In this document: positions 8,528-18,281 of the stretch, piece after piece | Position numbering within the stretch: position 1 is the stretch's first letter | Layout: each line of letters starts with the position of its first letter | From: Ureibacillus aquaedulcis | Lineage (GTDB): Bacteria; Bacillota; Bacilli; Bacillales_A; Planococcaceae | DNA: 64,000 bases | Direction: 5' to 3' | NCBI RefSeq assembly: GCF_030418165.1 | Contig: NZ_JAUHTQ010000016.1 | Location: 1 to 64,000, forward strand | Made by a program: the position numbers and the translations under genes | The notes under the pieces: model-generated | What the model was told of the DNA's origin: nothing | The model's database searches: none | Seen by the model: only the letters and a program-made list of their open reading frames with translations

Positions 8528-8692
8528 GTACTATAAAATTTGAAATTAATTAGTTCCAATTCTAATCCACGTATTATTTTTTCCATAATTATAATAGTTA
8601 CGTTAAATTAGTCTTTTCATTTCACGATTTTATGTAGGCTTGTGGGGTTTTTATTGTAAAGCTTGCTGAATATAACCTTTCAACCTTAAAAA

Positions 8693-9448
8693 TCAAGCAA
8701 ACAAATAAATATTCTTCCTCTGGTGTAACCTTATTAAAATTTTTCCAATTAACGATTCCGTATCAAAACCATGATATGCTTCCACATTATCAAACCCAAA
8801 ATCTTCCTTAAACCTGTTTATATCTTTGTTATTTGTAATTCCGCCAAAATCATAGATTTTATAGCCCCTTTTTTTAAACATTATAAGATTTTCCCAAAGG
8901 AGGTATCGATTTGCATACCTTATTTGTTGTTTTAAATCGGATCTATTCCGAATCCAAGAAGCAGTACACCCATACAGACTTAATACCATCTCTTTATCTA
9001 TCATACGAATTTGATAGCAAAGTGCCTCCTGATTAGTATTTTGTAGTTTAGTAAAGACCAGTACTCCTTTGTTCCGAAGTAGTTTCAATCTATTAAATCG
9101 GAACTTATTTATATTATGAATTTTCTTATATCTTGCAAACTTATTGTAAAACTGTCTAAATTCTTTTAAATCCTCGTCAGTTGGATTATCTTTTACAATA
9201 ACTTCATAAGGTTCCTTCTTCGCTCGTCTCAACTTGGATCGACTTTTTTTACTCATCCTTTGGAAAAACTCGTTCTCATCATTTTCTAAATTAATTTGAT
9301 AGGTTATTTCTTTGAATAAATTTTGACCTGGAACTCGGGAATAGTGATAAATTATTAGCTTCTTTTTTGTTTGTTTAGGTTTATATTCTTCTGCCAAAAA
9401 AACATCTATTAAATCAATTAAAAATAACTTTCGCTTAACACTAATCAT
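8693..9448 (-). CDS. FemAB/GNAT-like acyltransferase
   Basis: About 251 residues with the fold signature of FemAB or BioF2-like acyltransferases: a basic KKSRSKLRRAKKE segment near 75-87, then a GNAT-like half with CYQIRMIDKEMVLSLYGCTASW and a C-terminal YKIYDFGGITN segment, which is the classic FemAB GG motif region. FemX-type enzymes move an amino acid from aminoacyl-tRNA to the stem peptide of lipid II; homologues in polysaccharide clusters may acylate sugars. An AGGGTG site precedes the second ATG (9448), which is chosen over the first (9463). It is the last gene of the block; see the TupA-like gene nearby. The substrate cannot be told from sequence. Confidence 0.7.
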   Translation of the reverse strand: MISVKRKLFLIDLIDVFLAEEYKPKQTKKKLIIYHYSRVPGQNLFKEITYQINLENDENEFFQRMSKKSRSKLRRAKKEPYEVIVKDNPTDEDLKEFRQFYNKFARYKKIHNINKFRFNRLKLLRNKGVLVFTKLQNTNQEALCYQIRMIDKEMVLSLYGCTASWIRNRSDLKQQIRYANRYLLWENLIMFKKRGYKIYDFGGITNNKDINRFKEDFGFDNVEAYHGFDTESLIGKILIRLHQRKNIYLFA

Positions 9449-9504
9449 TTTTTCACCCTTCATACTTGTTTTGGAATCATGCGAATCTGGATGAGATACT
9501 CTAT

Positions 9505-10812
9505 TTAAGCCTTCACGCCTTTAAATAAGAATGCTTGGATAATCAATTTAAAAAGAGGTCTTGTTTGTTTGAAGAATAATACAGCAATAAAAGCAGAAAT
9601 GACTTCAGCAATGAGCGTAGCGATTGCAGCACCTATCGCCCCATAATGGGGGATTAGACTTATATTAAGCACAATATTGATTACTGCACCAATACCTACA
9701 AAAAATACTTGGTATTTTCCAAAGTTTTCAATAGTTAGCCAAATGGCTCTAATTGTACCCATCAAAGAAAAAATTCTTGACCATATCAATATAATTAAAA
9801 CACTAACCGATTCTATAAATTGTTTTCCGTAAATCAAAAGAATAATTGGTTTTGATAAAAGTGTAATTACAAGCGCTGCCCCTAATCCCATCCAAATGAT
9901 CGAACAATAGAGTTGCTTATACTTTCGAATGTATGAGGCTTCATTCTCATTTTTAGAGGTCATAATAAGAGGTCTTGCTGAGTCAATCAATGCAGTTGGT
10001 ATAAACACCCATAGACTAGAAATAGCAAAAGCAGCTGAATAGATACCTACTGTTGTACTACCGGCCATTTTTCCAAGCATAATTTTATCCAACTGGGTAT
10101 ACACGACAATCAAGAGACCAGCAATAAAATAGTAAAAGCTTCCGGAGATTAAATGTTTAGCCTTTTCGAATGAAAATCGAATTTTTGGTCCTTTAAACTT
10201 AATATAATAGGCAATCATAAATAAACTGATTGCAAAACCTTCTATTACAGTAGCTACCGCAAAATAATAAATAGATTTTTCAAAGTAGATTAATGCTAAA
10301 CGCCAAAGTACAACAATCGCAAAAGCACTCGATTTTGCAATTACAACGTACTTGGATTGTAATTTGGATTGAAACCAAAAACCAATCGTATCAAATATTA
10401 CCAGTACTAATGAAATGGACTGAATCAATGTAATCAATTGCACAGCTGCATAATTCGGATTTAATAATTTAACTAACAAGAAAATTAATAATATGGAAAT
10501 AAAAGAAGAAACTAAACGCAGGTAAATAGTTGTACCAATTACTTTTCCCGACTCTTCTTTGTTATTAATAATTTCATTAACTATAATACTATCAATTCCT
10601 AATTTACTAACCGCTGTGAATATCATAATATAGGCTAAACTGTAATTAAGTATGCCGAAGTTTTCTGTACCTAGATAACGTGCCATTAGTGTCGTGACAA
10701 TCAGTGTAAGACCCATTCTAAAAATCTGTTCAAACAATAACCAACCTGTATTTCGCATATATTTCGTAGTTATTATTTTTTTTATAGATGTTAATTGCAT
10801 TATGTTAAACAT
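9505..10812 (-). CDS. Wzx-type oligosaccharide flippase
   Basis: A 435-residue MOP-superfamily membrane protein with about 12-14 helices. It moves undecaprenyl-linked repeat units to the outer face of the membrane. The N-terminal region (residues 20-70) with an ARYLGTENFGILNYSLAY motif is characteristic of polysaccharide flippases; helices follow through to residue 425. Shares a minus-strand block with glycosyltransferases and nucleotide-sugar enzymes. The start is uncertain: an AAGGGA lies directly against the first ATG and about 12 bases from a second at codon 5. A second, different flippase lies in the cluster near 51-52.6 kb. Confidence 0.88.
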   Translation of the reverse strand: MFNIMQLTSIKKIITTKYMRNTGWLLFEQIFRMGLTLIVTTLMARYLGTENFGILNYSLAYIMIFTAVSKLGIDSIIVNEIINNKEESGKVIGTTIYLRLVSSFISILLIFLLVKLLNPNYAAVQLITLIQSISLVLVIFDTIGFWFQSKLQSKYVVIAKSSAFAIVVLWRLALIYFEKSIYYFAVATVIEGFAISLFMIAYYIKFKGPKIRFSFEKAKHLISGSFYYFIAGLLIVVYTQLDKIMLGKMAGSTTVGIYSAAFAISSLWVFIPTALIDSARPLIMTSKNENEASYIRKYKQLYCSIIWMGLGAALVITLLSKPIILLIYGKQFIESVSVLIILIWSRIFSLMGTIRAIWLTIENFGKYQVFFVGIGAVINIVLNISLIPHYGAIGAAIATLIAEVISAFIAVLFFKQTRPLFKLIIQAFLFKGVKA

Positions 10813-10897
10813 TCCCTTAATTTAATTTTAAACTGATTATTCACTAAGATCAGGAACAGATTTTTATGTAGCACTTTTGTCTATTAACCTTTGTGTA

Positions 10898-11806
10898 TTA
10901 ATGAACTGTCGACTTTAATGATTGCTTCTTAGAAATGCTTGGTAATTCTAATAATCTTCCTACTTTATAATCAGCGTTGTTGATATAATAAGTAGCAAGA
11001 CATGCATCCGGAGTAAAAGTAAGCTCTCCAAAATAAATTTTGTCAAAAGAAAAATAGAGATCCACTCTTACATAAGTAAATTCTTGGCTTAAAACTTTTG
11101 TGATTTCAATCATTTCATCTAATTTACTAGGCTTATCAATTGTTGTCTTAAGATTCAAACTCGCATCATTATAAGGCAGGTTTTCCCAATCTAAATTGTA
11201 CAAAATGTAATCTTCTTCTTGATTGCAATTATTGAGTATTACCTCTATTAGTCGTGGTTCTCCATGGAAACAATGAAATTGAATATCCATAGGTGAATTT
11301 ACTTTATGGTCCCTTTCTAGATACCTTTCGACAACAATTTTTGGTTTGTGTCTGGCATAATGTGGCTCACAACTAATTAGAGAATAATTTGTTTTCATCC
11401 ATTTTTTCAACTGAGCTTTCGTCCGATTCAAATCTAAATTTTTTTTATCTGTGCAGATGATATTAAACCCAGAACCATGTGTACATTTAATAACAAATTG
11501 ATTTGGTAATTGGTTAAAATCAAGTTCTTCGACATTATCATAGACTTTAATTAAATCATTTAAAATTTTCGAAAATCCTTTTTCGTTGATATACTCTCTT
11601 ACTAAATATTTATCAGCGCATTTTGCTTTAAGACTGTCATCCTCATTCAATTTTAACCACATTAATTTCTCGTTGATCGTTTTAGGGTTTTTTAAATCAA
11701 GTTTCTTTTTAAAAGTTTTATAGTAGATAACTTCACTAGCAAGCTTTGGCGAAAATTTTACTAACAGTGAAAAACAAAATCTTAAAACTTTTGATTTAAT
11801 TGACAT
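10898..11806 (-). CDS. TupA-like ATP-grasp protein
   Basis: A 302-residue protein of the TupA-like ATP-grasp family, named after the teichuronopeptide gene of alkaliphilic Bacillus. Recognisable parts are NPKTINEKLMWLKL near 40, KCADKYLVREYI near 61, NQFVIKCTHGSGFNIIC near 102 and a late DLYFSFDKIYFGELTFTPD segment (about 247-265) holding the acidic metal ligands. ATP-grasp enzymes usually ligate a carboxylate to an amine, so it may link amino acids to uronic acids in the polymer; in many clusters it is annotated simply as a glycosyltransferase. GAGGGA precedes the ATG. Together with Ugd (UDP-GlcA) and the FemAB-like gene it suggests an aminoacylated polymer, which is inference. Confidence 0.75.
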   Translation of the reverse strand: MSIKSKVLRFCFSLLVKFSPKLASEVIYYKTFKKKLDLKNPKTINEKLMWLKLNEDDSLKAKCADKYLVREYINEKGFSKILNDLIKVYDNVEELDFNQLPNQFVIKCTHGSGFNIICTDKKNLDLNRTKAQLKKWMKTNYSLISCEPHYARHKPKIVVERYLERDHKVNSPMDIQFHCFHGEPRLIEVILNNCNQEEDYILYNLDWENLPYNDASLNLKTTIDKPSKLDEMIEITKVLSQEFTYVRVDLYFSFDKIYFGELTFTPDACLATYYINNADYKVGRLLELPSISKKQSLKSTVH

Positions 11807-11872
11807 TTAATCCCTCACAAAATTTATTTACTAATATCAAAATAATAAATTACTATAAATTCCTTCAAACTC

Positions 11873-12844
11873 TTAATAATTCTGATTACGATGCCATCTC
11901 CAGGCACTTTCAAGAATATGTTCAAGATTTTTTCTTGGTTGCCACCCTAACTCCTTCATTATTTTTTCAGAAGATGCAACCAAGCATGCGGGATCACCTT
12001 CACGTCTATCTTCGATTACTAGATTTGCAGTTCTTCCAGTAATCGCTTCAGAGGTTTCGATAACTTCTTTGACAGAGAACCCAATCCCATTCCCCACATT
12101 GTAGGTGGCTGATTTATTTTTTTCATTGAGTAAAGAATCTAATGCTAATAGGTGAGCGTCCACTAAATCGGATACATGTATATAATCTCGGATACATGTC
12201 CCGTCAGTTGTATTATAGTTATCTCCGAATATAGTTATTCTTTCATTCATTCCTAGTAAATGTTGTAGAACTATAGGAATGAGATGAGTTTCTGGTTGAT
12301 GACTTTCACCGATTTCAGCAGTTTCACAAGCTCCCGCTGCATTAAAATATCTTAAAATAACGTAGTGCAAGTCGTATGCTCGTGAATAGTCAGCAAGGAT
12401 TTGTTCCATCATCAGTTTCGATTTTCCATATGGAGTTATTGGATTTGTCGCTGTTGATTCATTTATCAAATCCTCACCTGGAATTCCATAAACAGCTGCA
12501 GTAGAAGAAAATATAAACTTATTGACATTATGTTTGAGCATAATAGATAAGAGAGACAAAGTGGATGCTACGTTATTGATATAGTACTTTTGAGGATTCA
12601 CAACAGATTCGCCTACCAAACTATTGGCCGCAAAATGCATGACAGCTTTTATCGGAAAGCGGGTAAATATTGAGTCTAAAATATCAGCGTCCCCCAATGA
12701 ACCTTTTACAAAAAGGGCTTCCTTATCAACTGCCTCTAAGTGACCAGTTGATAAATTGTCGAGAACTATTACTTCTTCTCTTTTTACTAATTCTTTAACT
12801 AGATGACTACCAATATAGCCGGCCCCACCGACAATTAGGATCAT
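11873..12844 (-). CDS. galE: UDP-glucose 4-epimerase
   Basis: An extended short-chain dehydrogenase of 323 residues that interconverts UDP-glucose and UDP-galactose. The NAD-binding GGAGYIGSHL starts at residue 5, the catalytic Tyr and Lys lie in TPYGKSKLMMEQ near 150, and the substrate segment RYFNAAGA follows. AAGGAG seven or eight bases before the ATG at 12844 fixes the start; the upstream in-frame ATG would add 14 unsupported residues. It lies between manC and the TupA-like gene. A second, clearly different galE is at 49.8 kb. Confidence 0.92.
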   Translation of the reverse strand: MILIVGGAGYIGSHLVKELVKREEVIVLDNLSTGHLEAVDKEALFVKGSLGDADILDSIFTRFPIKAVMHFAANSLVGESVVNPQKYYINNVASTLSLLSIMLKHNVNKFIFSSTAAVYGIPGEDLINESTATNPITPYGKSKLMMEQILADYSRAYDLHYVILRYFNAAGACETAEIGESHQPETHLIPIVLQHLLGMNERITIFGDNYNTTDGTCIRDYIHVSDLVDAHLLALDSLLNEKNKSATYNVGNGIGFSVKEVIETSEAITGRTANLVIEDRREGDPACLVASSEKIMKELGWQPRKNLEHILESAWRWHRNQNY

Positions 12845-12901
12845 TTTCTTGTCTCCTTCACCTTGCACTAAATTACCTTCAGACATATTTTTGACCTAGA
12901 T

Positions 12902-14278
12902 TTATGCGTAGCAGTGAGTTTCTATTTCTTCCCAGGTCATAAAAACGCGAATTATATCTTCTTCTATTAATTGAGTACCTGTTTGTACTTCAATCATCTC
13001 TAAATCGGTCACAGCCTTTAAACCATGTCTATCACCTATGGCAATTTGTAATACATCTCCTTGACGAACTACACGTAACTTATCATTTTGTACAAAGATT
13101 CCCTCCCCTTTAATAATTGTCCATACCTCGCTGCGGTACTGATGAGATTGATAACTTAAATTTCTTCCTGCCTTGACACCAATTCTTTTTGTAAGCACTT
13201 CGTAATCGGCATCAGTTTTAATATGATCTAATACCTTATACCAACCCCAGCGACGTTCTTCATACATTGGTCGGTTTACAAATTCATCAACAATATCTTT
13301 GATATAGGGGCTTTTATCTTTATCTGCTACTAGAATTCCATCTGGGCTTGCGGCTACAATGAGATTGGATCCACCTATGACAGTAACGGGTATATCTAAT
13401 TCATTGATTAAATGTGTTTCCTCACAGTCTTCTGTAAGTATGCCTTTTCCGATTTGGTAAGTATGCATCTCATCTGTTAATGTTCTCCAAGTACCAAGGT
13501 CTTTCCAATATCCTTCGTAAGGAAGAACAACGATTTGTTCCGTTTTTTCTACAACTTCATAGTCGAAACTGATTTTTGGGAGTTTGTCATATTGTTCAAG
13601 CAATACTTCATAATGAGTAGGCAGCCCGCGCTCTTCAAGCAACGAAATCATAAAACCTAGCTTAAAAGCGAAGACCCCACAATTCCAAAGTGCATTTTGG
13701 TTGTCTATTAAACTTTTAGCTTCTATTTCTGTAGGCTTTTCTGTAAACGATTGTACTTGTTTAAAGTAAGTAGAGTAATTAGAGGTAGGAAGGATGTATC
13801 CATACTTAGATGAAGGATAAGTGGGTTTAACACCTATCAGTGCTATGTCTGCGTGGGTATTTTCTAGTAAAGATTCCAATTGCTTCACATGCTCAAAAAA
13901 TGTGTCTTGCACAAATGGGTCAACTGGTAAGAAGGCAACTACTTCTTCTCTGGGGATATTTTTTTCTGAGTATAAAAAAGCTGCAGCTAAAGCAATCGCT
14001 GGGAATGTATCACGTCTACTTGGTTCAATGACTAATTCTACATTTGGCCCAAGTTGATTCTTAAGAATATCTACTTGCGATTTACTCGTTGCAATTATAG
14101 TTGAATCTGCTAAATCTACTCGATTTAGTTGTGTCCAAACACGCTGTACCATTGAATTCAATGTACGGTCATTTTCCTCTTGGGAACCCAATACCTTTAA
14201 GAATTGTTTAGAACGAGCATCGTTCGACAATGGCCAAAGACGTTTTCCAGATCCACCTGAAAGTAGGACTAAATTCAA
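12902..14278 (-). CDS. manC: Bifunctional mannose-1-phosphate guanylyltransferase / mannose-6-phosphate isomerase
   Basis: A 458-residue type II enzyme. The N-terminal nucleotidyltransferase begins with GGSGKRLWPLSNDARSKQF, the GDP-mannose pyrophosphorylase signature. Near residue 380 the cupin part has YQSHQYRSEVW, an exact fit to the zinc-binding QxHxxRxExW of phosphomannose isomerase. So the protein can make mannose-6-phosphate from fructose-6-phosphate and later charge mannose-1-phosphate with GTP. The start is a TTG seven bases after AAAGGAG. It feeds Gmd and Fcl in the other block. No separate phosphomannomutase is present; PgcA may serve. Confidence 0.93.
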   Translation of the reverse strand: MNLVLLSGGSGKRLWPLSNDARSKQFLKVLGSQEENDRTLNSMVQRVWTQLNRVDLADSTIIATSKSQVDILKNQLGPNVELVIEPSRRDTFPAIALAAAFLYSEKNIPREEVVAFLPVDPFVQDTFFEHVKQLESLLENTHADIALIGVKPTYPSSKYGYILPTSNYSTYFKQVQSFTEKPTEIEAKSLIDNQNALWNCGVFAFKLGFMISLLEERGLPTHYEVLLEQYDKLPKISFDYEVVEKTEQIVVLPYEGYWKDLGTWRTLTDEMHTYQIGKGILTEDCEETHLINELDIPVTVIGGSNLIVAASPDGILVADKDKSPYIKDIVDEFVNRPMYEERRWGWYKVLDHIKTDADYEVLTKRIGVKAGRNLSYQSHQYRSEVWTIIKGEGIFVQNDKLRVVRQGDVLQIAIGDRHGLKAVTDLEMIEVQTGTQLIEEDIIRVFMTWEEIETHCYA

Positions 14279-14343
14279 TTTTTCACTCCTTTTTATAAAC
14301 TTTGTTTATAGTTGTTTTTAAAGAGTAAATCATAAAACATTCC

Positions 14344-15315
14344 TTAATACTCTTTTAGTAGGCGTAGTAGAGACCATTTGTTTTTACTAGTCTTTATTTT
14401 CTTCATAACTCTATAAGTGGATAAGAGGATTTTTTTATTACTTAAACTGTAGAGAAAGAACAAAATAGATTTAGAATTAAGGGGGAAAACTTTAACCGAT
14501 TTGTATATTTGAGATCTTCCTTGTTTTAGGAGTTGAATATCTTGGGTATTTATCCCGGTTATTAAAATTCGTTTTCCTATATTTAGATAGTGATGTTGCT
14601 TATCTTTTTTTGGTAAGTTTCCAATTAATTTACTATATTTTTTTTGAATTTTATAATAGCCATCTAATACAGACTTGGGATTTGTGGATATCCTTTCCCC
14701 ATCATGTTCGAAATATAAAACTAAAGGTTGTTCTACAAAATCAATTTCTGTTTTTTGGGAGAGTTTTATAAATAAGTCCCAGTCCTGACAACTTTTAAAG
14801 GTCAAGTCAAATCCCCCAGCTTCAATCATTAAATCTTTTTTTACTAATATGGAAGATGTAGATCCTACATAATTTTCCTTTAAAAGACTTTCGCTTAAAT
14901 CCCCTCTTTTACACGGCTTGATGACTTTTTCATATTGATTGTTTATAACTTTAATTCCTGTATAAACCAGACCTATATTGTTATCGTTATTAATAATCTC
15001 AATTTGTTTTTCAAGTTTATTAAAGACCCATTGATCGTCGGAATCCAGAAAAGCTATTAGGTCTCCCTTTGACTTTTTGATCCCTATATTTCTAGCTGTA
15101 GGGGCACCTTGGTTTTTACTTAATTTGTAATAGTAAATTCTTGGGTCCTTTAAATCGTTTATTATTTGTGATGTATTATCAGAAGAATTGTCATCGATAA
15201 CTAATATCTCGAAATCTTGATAAGTTTGATTTAATACACTTTGTATTGCCTCCAATACTTGATTAGCCCGATTGTATGTCGGGATTATCACACTAACAAA
15301 CGGTTTGTTTTTCAA
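14344..15315 (-). CDS. Family 2 glycosyltransferase
   Basis: A 323-residue GT-A transferase. It begins FVSVIIPTYNRANQVLEAI, has the nucleotide-binding DDNSSDNT near 41 and a metal-binding DSDDQW near 92, followed by a CQDWDLFIKLS acceptor-side segment near 180. It adds one sugar of the repeat unit on the cytoplasmic face; donor and linkage cannot be predicted. The start is a TTG preceded by GGTGAT. It sits between manC and ugd. Confidence 0.9.
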   Translation of the reverse strand: MKNKPFVSVIIPTYNRANQVLEAIQSVLNQTYQDFEILVIDDNSSDNTSQIINDLKDPRIYYYKLSKNQGAPTARNIGIKKSKGDLIAFLDSDDQWVFNKLEKQIEIINNDNNIGLVYTGIKVINNQYEKVIKPCKRGDLSESLLKENYVGSTSSILVKKDLMIEAGGFDLTFKSCQDWDLFIKLSQKTEIDFVEQPLVLYFEHDGERISTNPKSVLDGYYKIQKKYSKLIGNLPKKDKQHHYLNIGKRILITGINTQDIQLLKQGRSQIYKSVKVFPLNSKSILFFLYSLSNKKILLSTYRVMKKIKTSKNKWSLLRLLKEY

Positions 15316-15338
15316 AAAGTATCATCACCATTTCATTT

Positions 15339-16667
15339 TTAACTATTTAAACTAAGTTGGTCATAAGAGTTTATTGTTGATCTGCCTATTGAGTGGTATT
15401 CTATTTGTAATTTTTTTATATCACTTAACTCAAAGATATTTCTACCGTCAATGACAAGAGGGTATTTCATTGACTTAAATATATTTAAGTCCATATTTTT
15501 TATTTCACTCCACTCAGTAAGAATTACCGCTGCGTCTGCATCTTTAATTGCATCTTCCAATTTTTCAGCATATACAATGGAAGAATCTAATGTTTTTTTT
15601 GCATTTTCAGTAGCAATCGGATCGTATGCACAAACGTAAGCACCAGCTTTTGTAAGTTCATTCGTTATGATAATAGACGGAGCTTCTCTAATATCATCAG
15701 TGTTTGGCTTAAATGCTAATCCAAGAACAGCTATTTTCTTTCTTTGTAAGTTGCCCAAATTCTCTACCAACTTTTCAAATACCATTCTTTGTTGTTTTTT
15801 ATTCACATTAACCACGCCTCTAAGTAATTCAAAGTCGTAAGCCACATTTCCAGCAATTTGTATCAAAGCTTTTGTATCCTTTGGAAAACAAGAACCACCG
15901 TACCCAATTCCTGCTTTTAGAAAAGCTGAACCTATCCTTTTATCAAGTCCCATCCCAGCCGCTACTTTCTCAACATCTGCTCCAACTCTTTCACATATAT
16001 TAGCAATTTCATTAATAAAACTTATTTTTGTTGCTAAGAAAGCATTGGATGCATATTTAATCATTTCGGCACTACGAATATCAGTACTGTAAATTGGAAT
16101 TGCCAATGGCTTATATAATTCTGTAAGTTGTTGCACCGCTTTCTCATTGTTTGATCCTATGACAATACGATTTCCATAAAATGTGTCATAAATCGCAGAC
16201 CCTTCTCTTAAAAATTCTGGATTTGAGACAACTTCAACTTTTATAGTGTTTAATTTATTTTCGTTTATTAATATTTGTAGACGATCATTTGTACCCACCG
16301 GAACAGTACTCTTCGTAACAACAATCGTATCTTTCTTTGCGGTTTTCGCGATACTTAAAGCAACCTCTTCAACAAAAGTTAGGTTAGCTGAGCCATCTTC
16401 ATTCTCTGGTGTACCGACAGCTATAAAAATAATATCTGCATCCTTAAAACCCTCTTCATGATTCGCAGTAAATACTAACCTATCTTCTTCCATATTTTTA
16501 GTCATCAATTCAGTTAGACCTGGTTCATAAATAGGCACTATACTATTTTTCATTTTTTCAATCTTAATCTCATCTATATCAATGCATGTGACATGATGTC
16601 CTATTTCAGCAAGGCAAACTCCTGTTACCAAACCTACATAGCCTGTACCAACTACTGATAATTTCAA
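15339..16667 (-). CDS. ugd: UDP-glucose 6-dehydrogenase
   Basis: A 442-residue NAD-dependent enzyme that oxidises UDP-glucose to UDP-glucuronate in two steps. KLSVVGTGYVGLVTGVCLAE at the N-terminus is the Rossmann motif; the catalytic cysteine lies in GYGGSCFPKDT near residue 258; AFKPNTDDIREAPS marks the C-terminal domain. The start is taken as a TTG at 16667 because GGAGGAGG lies seven bases before it; the upstream open frame is not supported. UDP-GlcA could enter the polymer directly. It belongs to the nucleotide sugar dehydrogenase family, as does WbpA at 61-62.5 kb, but their Rossmann motifs differ. Confidence 0.93.
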   Translation of the reverse strand: MKLSVVGTGYVGLVTGVCLAEIGHHVTCIDIDEIKIEKMKNSIVPIYEPGLTELMTKNMEEDRLVFTANHEEGFKDADIIFIAVGTPENEDGSANLTFVEEVALSIAKTAKKDTIVVTKSTVPVGTNDRLQILINENKLNTIKVEVVSNPEFLREGSAIYDTFYGNRIVIGSNNEKAVQQLTELYKPLAIPIYSTDIRSAEMIKYASNAFLATKISFINEIANICERVGADVEKVAAGMGLDKRIGSAFLKAGIGYGGSCFPKDTKALIQIAGNVAYDFELLRGVVNVNKKQQRMVFEKLVENLGNLQRKKIAVLGLAFKPNTDDIREAPSIIITNELTKAGAYVCAYDPIATENAKKTLDSSIVYAEKLEDAIKDADAAVILTEWSEIKNMDLNIFKSMKYPLVIDGRNIFELSDIKKLQIEYHSIGRSTINSYDQLSLNS

Positions 16668-16967
16668 TATAATGCCTCCTCCCATTGACATATAACTGTC
16701 AGTAATCTTTAGTTCCATACTTTTAGAAAAATTGGTTATTATTTTAATAGACTTGCATAAGGTATTTTTAGTACCCAATTATAATTTTAGGTAGCTTTAA
16801 TTTTTGAGTTTCTGAGACAAATTCCACTGTCTTCTGTATAAACCAATATATTTGATTTAGGACGTTTACGATTGGCAACATTTCGTTTGGCATTGCCTAA
16901 GTTGCCTAAAGAAACGAGTTCCTAAACCATCACTTTTATAATTGCTTTCTTTACATAATTACAATCT

Positions 16968-18281
16968 TTACTCCGCCACTAAGTTCACAATTGACTCTAG
17001 GTTTAGCAAATCGGAAATTTTGCTTTTATATGCTTCAACTCCAGGCTGATTAAACGGATTAACATCTATTAGATAGGCACTGATGGCGCATGCCTTCATA
17101 AAGAAATAAATGAGATATCCAATATGAAAAGCATCCAACTTTTCCAACTCAATTTGAATAATAGGAACGCCCCCTTGTGCGTGGGCTAATACAGTTCCCT
17201 GCTTTGAAATAGCATTAATTTCATTCAGACTACGATGACTTAAGTAATTTAAATCGTCATCATCAACTCTATTAAATGGAATATAGTAATCCTCTGATAT
17301 ATTATTAAAATGCAAAAAGGTCTCAAATAAAAGTGGATTCCCTTCTTGTATAAACTGACCTAAAGAGTGTAAATCAGTAGAGTAATTGACGGATGCAGGG
17401 AATAGTCCCTTCTTGTCTTTGCCTTCACTTTCCCCAAATAATTGCTTCCACCATTCGTGTATATAGGAAAGTCTGGGTTCAAAGGAGGCTAACAATTCTA
17501 CTTGATAGCCATGTGAATAGAGCTTGTACCGAAGTAACGCGTAACGATAAGCTTCATTTTTCTCTATGTCATCTACCTCTAAATCGATAGCCGCTTGACA
17601 GGCACCTTGAAGTATTTCTGTAATATTTATCCCTGCTACCGAAATTGGAAGTAAACCAACTGGTGTAAGAAGTGAATAGCGCCCTCCAATATTAGAGGGA
17701 ATATCTAAACGACGAAATCCTTGTGCAATAGCAATTTCCCTTAATAGTCCGTTTTCAGGATCAGTTGTAACAATTACCCTTTGTTTGGCGTTTTGTCCAT
17801 ATCGTTCGACAGAATACTGTCTCAATATGCGAAAAGCAACAGAGGTTTCTAATGTTGCACCAGACTTTGAGATGACATTTACATAAAAGTCCCGATGATG
17901 AAGACTTTCGATTAAATGTTTCATATAGCTGCCACTAAGGTTATGACCGACAAAGAGTACTTCTATTCCATTCTGATTCTTTGTAAAATTGGGAGACAGA
18001 GCTTCACGTACTGCTTTTGCCCCTAAAAAGGAACCACCTATTCCAATTACAACTAAAACATCAGCATTTTCTTTTATTTCCTCAGAAAGAAATTGTATAG
18101 CATTCAAATCATCGATTGTCATATTCATGGGTAGTTTCAACCATCCAGTTAGTTCGTCTTCTGCTACTTCCAAATGATGATGAATCGAAGAAATGGTATC
18201 AGTAAAGTTCATAAAATTCACATCAAATAATTGCTCATTAAACTTCGTTGTCAAGCTAAGATGTATCAATGGATTGTTCAC
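16968..18281 (-). CDS. pgi: Glucose-6-phosphate isomerase in the polysaccharide locus
   Basis: A 437-residue Pgi with VVIGIGGSFLGAKAVREAL near 78, a NVISKSGATLET segment near 143, the WWKQLFGESEGKDKKG signature near 275 and VNPFNQPGVEAYK near 410. It interconverts glucose-6-phosphate and fructose-6-phosphate. It is slightly shorter and more divergent than the usual Bacillus Pgi (about 450 residues), so it may be a locus-specific paralogue supplying F6P for GDP-mannose and GDP-fucose; a housekeeping copy would lie elsewhere. The start is GTG with a weak site. It is the first gene of the second block and has the bipartite motif about 150-185 bases upstream. Confidence 0.92.
   Translation of the reverse strand: MNNPLIHLSLTTKFNEQLFDVNFMNFTDTISSIHHHLEVAEDELTGWLKLPMNMTIDDLNAIQFLSEEIKENADVLVVIGIGGSFLGAKAVREALSPNFTKNQNGIEVLFVGHNLSGSYMKHLIESLHHRDFYVNVISKSGATLETSVAFRILRQYSVERYGQNAKQRVIVTTDPENGLLREIAIAQGFRRLDIPSNIGGRYSLLTPVGLLPISVAGINITEILQGACQAAIDLEVDDIEKNEAYRYALLRYKLYSHGYQVELLASFEPRLSYIHEWWKQLFGESEGKDKKGLFPASVNYSTDLHSLGQFIQEGNPLLFETFLHFNNISEDYYIPFNRVDDDDLNYLSHRSLNEINAISKQGTVLAHAQGGVPIIQIELEKLDAFHIGYLIYFFMKACAISAYLIDVNPFNQPGVEAYKSKISDLLNLESIVNLVAE

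Noticed and set aside
8311-8586. 91-codon minus-strand frame overlapping the small membrane protein
   Set aside because: It runs through the terminator hairpin, has a mixed composition and no ribosome site; the shorter frame inside it looks far more like protein.
16779-16967. GLGTRF-like word suggesting a galU remnant upstream of ugd
   Set aside because: Only six residues fit and the rest of the frame does not continue as a nucleotidyltransferase; chance is likelier.
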